9,263 nucleotides of DNA from Desulfovibrionales bacterium GWA2_65_9. GTDB lineage: Bacteria > Desulfobacterota > Desulfovibrionia > Desulfovibrionales > Desulfovibrionaceae. Both the position numbers and the translations under genes were made by a program. Below, piece by piece: positions 1 to 5,434 of this stretch (its first letter is position 1; the number at the start of each line of letters is the position of its first letter). The notes beneath the pieces were generated by a model. That model saw only the letters and a list, made by a program, of their open reading frames with translations, had not been told where the DNA came from and ran no database searches. The DNA is taken from assembly GCA_001799475.1 (NCBI GenBank), contig MGTN01000016.1, positions 872 through 10,134 on the forward strand, written 5' to 3'.

Positions 1-2
1 AT

Positions 3-446
3 TCGGGCATGTCGCTGGTGGCCAGCAAAAAACTCGCGGGCAAGCTCAAGACGCTTTCCGAGTTCAACCAGCCGGGCATCATCCTGGCCATCCGCCAGGG
101 CACCACGGCGGTGGAGGCCGCCAAGAAGCATCTGCCCAAGGCCCAGGTGAAGTACTTCGACAACGAGGCCCAGACCATCCAGGAAGTAATGAACGGCCGC
201 GCCCACGCCGTTGTCGCCTCCGAGCCGTTCCCCGCTTTTCAAGCAATCAAGAACCCGGACCAGCTCTTCCTGCCCGTGGCCAAGGCCTTCACCAGGGAGC
301 CCATCGCCTTTGCCGTGCGCAAGGGCGACCCGGACTTCGTGAACTTCCTCGACGGCTGGATCCGCGTGGTCAGCGACGAGGGCTGGCTGGAGGAGCGCCA
401 CACTTACTGGTTCCGCACCAACGCCTGGAAGGGCCTGGTGGAGTAG
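3..446 (+). CDS. Amino acid ABC transporter substrate-binding protein, C-terminal part (5' truncated by window edge)
   Basis: This is the last ~148 codons of a bacterial family 3 periplasmic solute-binding protein. The frame is open to the left edge, so the ATG at 9 is an internal methionine rather than the start. Such proteins capture a polar amino acid in the periplasm and deliver it to a membrane permease. Typical features are visible, numbered from that ATG: a return-lobe segment with IRQGTTAVEAAKKHLP (about residues 29-44), the hinge-like VVASEPFPAFQAI (68-80), the strand IAFAVRKGDPDFVNFLDGWI (98-117), and a terminal aromatic W-F segment ending the second lobe. Family members are about 250-280 residues, so roughly half is missing. 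The permease gene starts 10 bp downstream, as in one operon. The ligand cannot be read from this part. Family is fairly certain, specificity unknown. Confidence 0.85.
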   Translation, partial: SGMSLVASKKLAGKLKTLSEFNQPGIILAIRQGTTAVEAAKKHLPKAQVKYFDNEAQTIQEVMNGRAHAVVASEPFPAFQAIKNPDQLFLPVAKAFTREPIAFAVRKGDPDFVNFLDGWIRVVSDEGWLEERHTYWFRTNAWKGLVE

Positions 447-456
447 CGACCCCGGC

Positions 457-1377
457 ATGGCGCGCAACGCCGTTACACTCCGGCCCTCCGTGCGGACCTC
501 AATCCTGGCCCCGGCACGGATCATCGACCTGGCCGTGCTGCTGCTGGCGGGCGGGGGGCTGGCCTGGCTGGTGCTGCGCGCCCAGGCCGCCCTGCCCTAC
601 CATTGGGACTGGTCGGTGATCCCGCAGTTCCTGGTCTACACCGGCGCAGACGGCGCCAGTCACGCCGGGCGCATCCTCACCGGGCTGGCGGCCACCGTGC
701 GCCTGAGCCTCTGGGCCGGGGGGCTGGCGCTGCTCCTGGGCACCATCGCCGGGCTCATGCGCGTGAGCCAGCGCCTGTTCTGGCGGCTGTGCGGCGGCGC
801 GTACGTGCTCTTTGTGCGCAACACGCCGCCGCTGGTGCTCATCTTCCTGTTCTCGTACTTCCTGAGCGGCCAGCTCATCAGCGTGCTCGGCCTGGACAGC
901 GTTGTGGCGGGCCTGCCCGAGGCTTTGCGCCCCCTGGCCGGGGCGCTGTTCGGCCCGCTGGCGCAGATGCCCGGCTTTTTCACCGCCATCCTCACTCTGG
1001 CGCTCATCGAGGGCGCATACATGGCCGAGATCGTGCGCGCGGGCGTGCAGTCGGTTGAGCAGGGCCAGTGGGACGCCGCCTGCGCCCTGGGCCTCTCGCG
1101 CCGACAGACGCTGACCCAGGTGATCCTGCCCCAGGCCTTCCGGCGCATGCTGCCGCCGCTGACCAGCCAGTTCGTGTCCACGGTCAAGGACTCGGCCATC
1201 GTGTCCGTCATCTCCATCCCGGAGCTGACCTTCCAGGCCCAGGAGCTGGTGAGCGCAACCTACCGCAGCTTCGAGGTCTGGACGCTGGTGCTCGCGCTGT
1301 ACCTGGCGCTGAACCTGCCCTGCTCGCTCGCCGCGCGCTGGCTGGAGCTCAAGCTGCGGCGGTCGGATAGAGGATAG
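457..1377 (+). CDS. Polar amino acid ABC transporter permease (HisM/GlnP family)
   Basis: Inner-membrane subunit of an amino acid importer, 306 residues. Hydrophobic segments lie at about 22-45, 78-101, 115-140, 172-193 and 268-293. The family signature VRNTPPLVLIFLF is at 120-132. The cytoplasmic EAA loop that docks the ATPase is at about 206-234 (DAACALGLSRRQTLTQVILP, then QAFRRMLPP), followed by KDSAIVSVISIPEL, typical of this family. A poorly conserved stretch of about 45 residues (137-171) makes it longer than the usual 220-250 residues, together with an N-terminal extension carrying the first membrane segment. The start ATG has a GGAG 13 bp upstream, overlapping the end of the solute-binding gene, so the two are probably coupled. 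No ATPase gene follows; it must lie upstream or elsewhere. Confidence 0.92.
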   Translation: MARNAVTLRPSVRTSILAPARIIDLAVLLLAGGGLAWLVLRAQAALPYHWDWSVIPQFLVYTGADGASHAGRILTGLAATVRLSLWAGGLALLLGTIAGLMRVSQRLFWRLCGGAYVLFVRNTPPLVLIFLFSYFLSGQLISVLGLDSVVAGLPEALRPLAGALFGPLAQMPGFFTAILTLALIEGAYMAEIVRAGVQSVEQGQWDAACALGLSRRQTLTQVILPQAFRRMLPPLTSQFVSTVKDSAIVSVISIPELTFQAQELVSATYRSFEVWTLVLALYLALNLPCSLAARWLELKLRRSDRG

Positions 1378-1389
1378 GGCAGGGGTTAG

Positions 1390-1440
1390 AGGCCAGACAG
1401 GGCCGGGCCTTTGACACAGGTCCTGTTTTCGCGCATTACG
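1390..1440 (+). promoter_or_regulatory. Possible promoter with palindrome upstream of the redox operon
   Basis: A perfect -35 hexamer TTGACA is at 1411-1416. The best -10 at a 17-bp spacing is CATTAC (1434-1439), only 3 of 6 matches. Immediately after the -35 lies an odd palindrome ACAGG-T-CCTGT (1416-1426), placed where a repressor could bind. Just before it, AGGCC (1390-1394) can pair with GGCCT (1406-1410) and could be a weak end signal for the transporter operon, but there is no run of T after it. The position is right for a separate transcript of the glutaredoxin and reductase genes. The poor -10 keeps confidence low. Confidence 0.3.
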
Positions 1441-1453
1441 AAATCATCCCTCA

Positions 1454-1481
1454 AGGATAATGACACCAGGATAATGCGCCC
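1454..1481. repeat. Two-copy 14-bp tandem repeat
   Basis: AGGATAATG occurs at 1454-1462 and again at 1468-1476, giving a 14-bp unit whose two copies match at 11 of 14 positions. It lies in the spacer between the permease and glutaredoxin genes and precedes a second, unrelated tandem repeat by 9 bp. No function is evident. Confidence 0.6.
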
Positions 1482-1490
1482 AAGCATGGT

Positions 1491-1525
1491 GCGCCTCATG
1501 AAGATGCGCCTCATGAAGATGCGCC
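1491..1525. repeat. Perfect 15-bp tandem repeat, two copies plus a partial third
   Basis: GCGCCTCATGAAGAT occurs perfectly at 1491-1505 and 1506-1520, followed by GCGCC (1521-1525), the beginning of a third unit. It ends 34 bp before the glutaredoxin start, inside the probable 5' untranslated leader. The 15-bp period keeps any reading frame, and each unit contains an ATG. This looks like a slippage-prone tract; copy number could vary between strains. Confidence 0.8.
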
Positions 1526-1559
1526 CGCTGGCGCCCCCGCAACCGCCAAGGAGAGAATC

Positions 1560-1814
1560 ATGGCCCCGGAAGTGAAGGTCTACGCCCTGTCCACCTGCGT
1601 GCACTGCAAGAACGCCAAGGCCTATCTGGACGAGTGCGGCGTGAAGTACGACTGCGTGCATGTGGACCAGCTCACCGGCGACGAGCGCAAGGCCATGATT
1701 GAGGAAGTGAAGAGGCTCAACCCCTCGGTGTCCTTCCCGACCATCGTCATCAACGGCAAGCCGCTGATTGGCTTTGACAAGGCCAAGGTTGACGAGGCGC
1801 TGGGCAAGAAATGA
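1560..1814 (+). CDS. Glutaredoxin-like thiol-disulfide oxidoreductase (CVHC active site)
   Basis: Small cytosolic redoxin of 84 residues with the whole thioredoxin/glutaredoxin fold. The N-terminal beta strand VKVYALSTC leads to the redox motif C13-V-H-C16. The cis-proline that faces it is P60 in SFPTIVING, and the glutathione- or partner-loop glycine lies in LIGFDKAK (69-76). The CVHC motif differs from the classical CPYC of glutaredoxins and the CGPC of thioredoxins, and the length fits the NrdH/mycoredoxin-like group. C26 and C32 are extra cysteines. The start is fixed by AAGGAG at 1548-1553, six bases before the ATG. The gene overlaps the next one by ATGA, so both proteins are probably made in a fixed ratio. 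The likely role is carrying reducing equivalents from the reductase encoded next to it to target proteins; this is inferred from context. Confidence 0.9.
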   Translation: MAPEVKVYALSTCVHCKNAKAYLDECGVKYDCVHVDQLTGDERKAMIEEVKRLNPSVSFPTIVINGKPLIGFDKAKVDEALGKK

Positions 1815-2143
1815 ACGCGCAGCAGCTTCACGACGCCCTCAAAAAAATCCAGGAGCCCAAGGGCTGCTATTTCAACGCGGACGCCTCCATGACCATGGCG
1901 CTCATGGAGAGCCTGCTGGTGAACAAGGAGCGGCTGGGGTACATGGCCTGCCCGTGCAGGCTGGCGAACGGCACCCTGGAGGCCGACCGGGACATCGTGT
2001 GCCCCTGCGAGTACCGCGAGGCGGACATGCGGGAGTTCGGGGCTTGTTTTTGCGGGCTGTACGTGACCAGGGACTGGAACGAGGGCAAACGGGAGCGGGT
2101 GTACGTGCCGGAGCGGCGGCCGGTGGAGAGGATATTGGGGTGA
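1811..2143 (+). CDS. Ferredoxin:thioredoxin reductase catalytic (beta) chain-like protein
   Basis: Iron-sulfur disulfide reductase of 110 residues. Enzymes of this family take single electrons from reduced ferredoxin through a [4Fe-4S] cluster next to an active disulfide and reduce a thioredoxin-like partner. The family pattern of three Cys-x-Cys pairs is plain: C47-P-C49, C64-P-C66 and C79-F-C81. Spacings are 14 residues between the first two pairs and 12 between the last two. The plant/cyanobacterial pattern, as I recall it, is CPC-x16-CPC-x8-CHC, so this protein deviates in spacing and has Phe in place of the His of the last pair. C19 is an additional cysteine. No variable (alpha) chain gene is present. 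Overlap by ATGA with the glutaredoxin-like gene implies the two are partners. Family assignment is strong; the partner is inferred. Confidence 0.88.
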   Translation: MNAQQLHDALKKIQEPKGCYFNADASMTMALMESLLVNKERLGYMACPCRLANGTLEADRDIVCPCEYREADMREFGACFCGLYVTRDWNEGKRERVYVPERRPVERILG

Positions 2144-2164
2144 GATACTCCAGGGAACATACAG

Positions 2165-3175
2165 TTGATCGCTGAGCAGAGTACTGAACTTCCACCACCT
2201 ACCGCGCCTGACCTCATTGATGTCAGGCTCATTGGATTTGATGATGAGGAATATGCAAAAGGAATTGGCAATAACGTAGCTGAAACAATCAGATTATTAA
2301 GCAGATATATCGACGCAGAATATCTTGATGGAATTACAATCTCCTTTGATTATCCGAAAGCGTTGTTAGAACTGGACCGTGGCGACAATAGCCTGAATAA
2401 GCTGACGCCAACTTGTGACGATCTTTCAGTTGGCATTGCTATGAGCCCAGCAGTTTTAAGAGGTGCTAAAGTTAAAGTACACATTGTATTAAATGCATGT
2501 ATTGTTTGCAAAATAGTTTCGAACGATGAGGACGAAATACGGACCACAGTAAATTTGTTAGCTCATGAACTTGGTCATGTTCAAGATATAAAATTTCGCA
2601 ACATTGCATTTCCAGAAACAATACTTCGTGAAACCATAAAGAACTCTAGGGCAGGATTTCTATATCACATTGCTGAGGCGTGTTGGTGTGAATATGCTGC
2701 TACTAGAGTCAGTGCATCGATACATCCAAGACAAATCGTACATTACGAGGAACTATTCATTACAAACTTTCAACTCGGTGCCAGCACAATCAACAAGGAA
2801 ATCTTGAGCTACAGGACACATGGCAATATTGATGCCCTACTGACTATAAGCGTTAAAATTCTCGGAAATATTCTCAAATATGCATCGTATATGCTTGGAC
2901 AAATTAATGGTGTTAATGGAATCTTTTCTGACTTAGCGCCAGAAGCGCATCGAACAATTACCGATACTAAATTTGAATCTATTTTTAGAAAACTCGAACA
3001 GTCGCTCATTGATATGCACAAGTCTTACGGATCGTGGACTGACATGTCCATCTGGGACAATTTGAGTGAGGTTTCAGGGGAATACCTCTGTCAATCTGGA
3101 ATTATTTTGAAAGATACAAGCGCTGGGAAGTTATATGTAGAAGTTCCATATACACCAGGCACTATGCCATATTAG
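2165..3175 (+). CDS. AT-rich, acquired hypothetical protein with HELGH zinc-peptidase-like motif
   Basis: I do not recognise this 336-residue protein. It carries L132-A-H-E-L-G-H138-V-Q-D, a good HExxH zinc-binding motif, preceded by a predicted helix. About 40 residues later comes EACWCEYAATRVSA, in which E171 or E176 could be the third metal ligand as in gluzincins and ImmA/IrrE-like proteins. Metallopeptidase activity is therefore plausible but unproven. No signal peptide or clear membrane segment is seen. The start is TTG 2165 with AGGGA at 2152-2156; no in-frame ATG or GTG lies near the N-terminus. The frame is the same as that of the preceding gene, with only the TGA at 2141-2143 and seven sense codons between them. 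Base composition drops abruptly and AGA, ATA, TTA and AAT codons become common, unlike any neighbour, so the gene was very likely transferred in. A phage, defence or toxin-related role is conceivable but not shown. Confidence 0.8.
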   Translation: MIAEQSTELPPPTAPDLIDVRLIGFDDEEYAKGIGNNVAETIRLLSRYIDAEYLDGITISFDYPKALLELDRGDNSLNKLTPTCDDLSVGIAMSPAVLRGAKVKVHIVLNACIVCKIVSNDEDEIRTTVNLLAHELGHVQDIKFRNIAFPETILRETIKNSRAGFLYHIAEACWCEYAATRVSASIHPRQIVHYEELFITNFQLGASTINKEILSYRTHGNIDALLTISVKILGNILKYASYMLGQINGVNGIFSDLAPEAHRTITDTKFESIFRKLEQSLIDMHKSYGSWTDMSIWDNLSEVSGEYLCQSGIILKDTSAGKLYVEVPYTPGTMPY

Positions 3176-3262
3176 TACACGCCTAGCCGACGCTTGCCCC
3201 GACCCTCAAGAACAATCACCCCCAGCCCTGCTAACTTTCTTTCTTCATTTACGGCCATTTTA

Positions 3263-3313
3263 GTTTGGAAAAACGGCTGTAGTGACCTGTGCACTCCCTT
3301 TAGCTTTCCAAAC
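3263..3313. repeat. Inverted repeat with 9-bp arms, downstream of the AT-rich gene
   Basis: GTTTGGAAA (3263-3271) is perfectly complemented by TTTCCAAAC (3305-3313), with 33 bases between. Inside the loop AGTG (3281-3284) can pair with CACT (3292-3295), so a nested stem-loop could form on either strand. It lies in the 214-bp gap between the convergent ends of the AT-rich gene and the glycosyltransferase gene, right next to the intrinsic terminator. It could help end transcription or be a scar of the insertion; neither can be decided here. Confidence 0.45.
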
Positions 3314-3350
3314 AGACAAAGCCCCGTTCCACTTCCGCAGAACGGGGCTT
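3311..3350 (-). terminator. Intrinsic terminator of the glycosyltransferase gene
   Basis: Perfect 11-bp stem: AAGCCCCGTTC (3319-3329) pairs with GAACGGGGCTT (3340-3350), with a 10-base loop. Read on the minus strand the stem is followed by a T-rich tract (TGTCTGTTT, 3318-3310). It begins 39 bp after the stop codon of the leftward glycosyltransferase gene, which fixes its orientation. On the plus strand the stem is followed by CGTCATG, so it is a poor terminator for the AT-rich gene. Confidence 0.8.
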
Positions 3351-3389
3351 CGTCATGTTCATGCTCCCCTTCGCCGGAGCCGAGGAATA

Positions 3390-5009
3390 TCAGCCAGCAC
3401 AGCCCCTTCTGCTCTCCTGCATCAACTCGCGTATCCGCTCAATGTTCTCCCGCAAGCAGTAGAAGAGCTTCGTGTCATTGCCCAGCACCTGGCCGAGCTG
3501 CGCGCTGGTCATGCGGCGTTTGAAGCCGCCGCCCGTGTTCTGGTGGTGGATGCACTTGACCAGGCCACAATAGCGGACCTCCCCACCGCGCACGCGCACA
3601 GCAAGGTCATGCGCCACATCGTCCAACTGCGAGGGCGAGTAGCGCAAGTCGAATTGCGGGCCATGCTCCAGGTGCGCCATGCGCAGCAGGTGGCAGCAGC
3701 CCATGACGTTATCGGTAGTGCGGATGAAATCGTACTGGCCGACATCAAACTGCGCGATCTGGCAGGGGTCGGTGAGCTTGATGCCCAACGCGCAAGCCAG
3801 GGAAAAGGCGCGGTAGAGATACTGGATCATCCTCGGCTCGGAACCGAAAACCACCTTGCAGCCGACAACCGTGGTCTTGGGGTGGTTCTGCATGATTGTC
3901 AGGAAATGCGCCAGCCAATCCCGGGGCAGCTCCACATCGTCGTCGATATACGCCACAAACTCGCTGGCGCGGACCTCCGGCAAGGAGCCGAGCCAGTTGC
4001 GCGCGGCTGGCGCGCCGATGTTCACCGGCAGGACCACCGAGCCGTAATCAGTGTCCGGGAACAGGGCCCTGGCCGCCTCGACCACCTCCGGGCTGCGGTC
4101 CGTGCAGCCGTTGAGCAGCACGCGGATCTTGGCCTTGCCGAGGTTTGTTTGCGCCAGACTGGCCAGGGTCTTTTCCAGATCATCCGCCTTGTTCCAGGAA
4201 TACAGGCAGATGCAGACGTCCCGCTGCGCAAGCAAGGCGTGGTCAGCCCGCGTCGGGTGCTCCAGTTCCGCCAGGCGATAGCGCACCGGCGTCTGGCGCG
4301 GGTCGAGCTGTAGCGACTCGTTGTAACTGGCCAGCGCCTTCTCTGTCTCACCATTCCTGGCGTACAGCTCGGCGACGAGGTTGAGCTGCACTTCACTCAG
4401 CGGCATCTTGGCCACGCCGGGCCAGAGCAGCATGGCCTTGTCCACAACGCCAAGCCCCGCGTAGTGCAGGAAAAGCCGGTAGTTCCACTCGGCCTGGAAG
4501 AACTTCGGCACAATGAAGCTGTCCGCCCATGCGCCGCGCTCGCTGCCGCTGTAATAGTCGAGCTGCAGGAGTTGGGCGGCGGCCAGGATATGGCCCGGCA
4601 TGCCCTGGAGAACGGCCAGCAGCTTTGCGCGCTTGCGCTGCGCCTTGCCCGGATCGTTCATGACCGAGGAGAAGTCGAGCAGGCTGGGTTCGAGCGGAAA
4701 GGACTGGAAGCGCTCCAAACGGGCGCCAATGGACGGATCATTGGTCAATTTGTGCGCAAGCCCAAGGCACTGCGCATGGAAAGGTCCGAAGGCCAGGGCC
4801 TTGCGCACCAGCAGCGCGACCCAGTCGCGGGTTTTGGGGTGGCTGGCCGCGCCGCTGTCCCGCAGAATGCGGGAGAGAAAGACAAGGCAGGCCTCCATGT
4901 CGGGCAAGAGATTGTGGCAATAGATTTCCAGGATGTCGAACACCCCGTCGAGGTCGGTGAGGGCAAGCTCATCGAAGCGGTCGGTGGGGGTGTAGGTGTC
5001 GTTGGCCAT
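3390..5009 (-). CDS. Glycosyltransferase family 2 protein with TPR-like N-terminal region
   Basis: Protein of 539 residues in two parts. Residues 1-250 are helical; 205-246 (SEVQLNLVAELYARNGETEK onward) reads as one clear tetratricopeptide-type helix pair, with less regular helices before it. Residues 262-480 are a GT-A nucleotide-sugar glycosyltransferase: entry strand DVCICLYSWNKADDLEKTL, the sugar-nucleotide segment VRVNIGAPAARNWL-like motif at 329-340, and the metal-binding acidic motif YIDDDVE with D356-D358. A later LDDVAHDLAVRVRGGEVRY segment resembles the acceptor-side acidic region. No signal peptide or membrane segment is visible, so it should act in the cytoplasm, on a soluble or membrane-anchored acceptor. 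TPR-GT2 fusions modify proteins or surface glycans in several bacteria; the acceptor here is unknown. ATG 5009 is used; its upstream AGAG is a weak ribosome site. It is followed by an intrinsic terminator and is apparently a single-gene unit. Confidence 0.85.
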   Translation of the reverse strand: MANDTYTPTDRFDELALTDLDGVFDILEIYCHNLLPDMEACLVFLSRILRDSGAASHPKTRDWVALLVRKALAFGPFHAQCLGLAHKLTNDPSIGARLERFQSFPLEPSLLDFSSVMNDPGKAQRKRAKLLAVLQGMPGHILAAAQLLQLDYYSGSERGAWADSFIVPKFFQAEWNYRLFLHYAGLGVVDKAMLLWPGVAKMPLSEVQLNLVAELYARNGETEKALASYNESLQLDPRQTPVRYRLAELEHPTRADHALLAQRDVCICLYSWNKADDLEKTLASLAQTNLGKAKIRVLLNGCTDRSPEVVEAARALFPDTDYGSVVLPVNIGAPAARNWLGSLPEVRASEFVAYIDDDVELPRDWLAHFLTIMQNHPKTTVVGCKVVFGSEPRMIQYLYRAFSLACALGIKLTDPCQIAQFDVGQYDFIRTTDNVMGCCHLLRMAHLEHGPQFDLRYSPSQLDDVAHDLAVRVRGGEVRYCGLVKCIHHQNTGGGFKRRMTSAQLGQVLGNDTKLFYCLRENIERIRELMQESRRGCAG

Positions 5010-5160
5010 GGCTCTATTGTGTGGGTGTTGTTACTGTTTCAAGGCATGCTCTGGGCACAGGGTAAACGGCTTGCGTTGAAAGAACCGATCAGGGCCGCAA
5101 TGCGAACGCCCTTCACCAGCCCAGCGCAGAAACAGTGCCATTCTTTCATGTTGCAGAGTT

Positions 5161-5194
5161 TGTGTAAAGTCCCCCATGGATTTGCAAAGTCCCC
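5161..5194. repeat. Direct repeat around AAAGTCCCC, possible insertion sequence end remnant
   Basis: TGTGTAAAGTCCCC (5161-5174) and TTTGCAAAGTCCCC (5181-5194) match at 12 of 14 positions with a 20-bp period. Repeated ~20-bp units near the tips are a property of IS21-family and other DDE elements that have wide ends. No transposase gene is present in the window, so at most this is a leftover end or solo terminal fragment. A regulatory double site for the flanking genes is the alternative. Confidence 0.4.
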
Positions 5195-5255
5195 GTAAAC
5201 GAGCTCCATTGCCCGGCCGAAACATCCGGCTCAAACAGGGACCAGGAGTTCGCCT

Positions 5256-5357
5256 GTGCGCAATCCGATGACCGGGTTCCTCGCCCTGGTGTTTCTGCTG
5301 GATTCCCCCTGCGGGGTCCGGCGATTGGGCTTGCCATTGTCCATAATTTTTATATAA
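5256..5357 (+). CDS. Possible small hydrophobic peptide (33 residues)
   Basis: A GTG start preceded at 7 bp by AGGAG (5244-5248) opens a frame of 33 codons ending in TAA at 5355-5357. An ATG lies at codon 5. The N-terminal half (MTGFLALVFLLDSPCG) reads like a signal peptide or lipoprotein leader with one cysteine at position 19, and the C-terminus is again hydrophobic (LGLPLSIIFI). It may be a genuine small membrane peptide, or the surviving 5' end of a lost exported protein. The stop lies inside the promoter proposed for the GH5 gene. The strong ribosome site is the main support; there is no homology argument. Confidence 0.25.
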   Translation: MRNPMTGFLALVFLLDSPCGVRRLGLPLSIIFI

Positions 5358-5364
5358 ATAGAAT
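5331..5364 (+). promoter_or_regulatory. Sigma70-type promoter for the GH5 gene
   Basis: TTGCCA (5331-5336) and TATAAA (5353-5358) each match the consensus at 5 of 6 positions with a 16-bp spacer rich in A and T. An overlapping alternative is TTGTCC (5337-5342) with TAGAAT (5359-5364), also at 16 bp. This is the only AT-rich island in the surrounding GC-rich sequence. Transcription would begin about 5365-5371, leaving a leader of roughly 65-90 bases before the GH5 start. Confidence 0.55.
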
Positions 5365-5434
5365 CAATACATGCCTTTCCACCTGGACAGGTCTATACCC
5401 ATCGACGGGATCTGCAGGCTCAAAAAAAACACCG

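Larger units (their letters stand above)
5010..5434. other. Divergent intergenic region between glycosyltransferase and GH5 genes
   Basis: 425 bases separating two divergently transcribed genes. I see no promoter I would defend for the leftward gene; TTGAAA with a poor -10 lies just before it. The right half holds a direct repeat resembling an insertion sequence end, a possible small peptide gene and a good rightward promoter, each listed separately. Leader palindrome ACCTG-GA-CAGGT (5381-5392) and a run of eight A (5422-5429) precede the GH5 start. Confidence 0.6.

Noticed and set aside
1486..1575. Possible leader peptide of 29 codons covering the 15-bp repeats
   Set aside because: No ribosome site at ATG 1486, and it overlaps the well-supported glutaredoxin start out of frame; no run of a single amino acid codon suggesting attenuation.
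2146..3165. Imperfect direct repeat bracketing the AT-rich gene (2146-2160 and 3151-3165, 11 of 15 matches)
   Set aside because: The right copy lies inside the coding end of the gene and the match is within what chance allows; not good evidence for a target site duplication.
3282..5198. Long plus-strand frames (343 and 244 codons) across 3282-4313 and 4464-5198
   Set aside because: They are antisense to the glycosyltransferase gene, have no known motifs or ribosome sites, and are explained by GC-rich codon bias.
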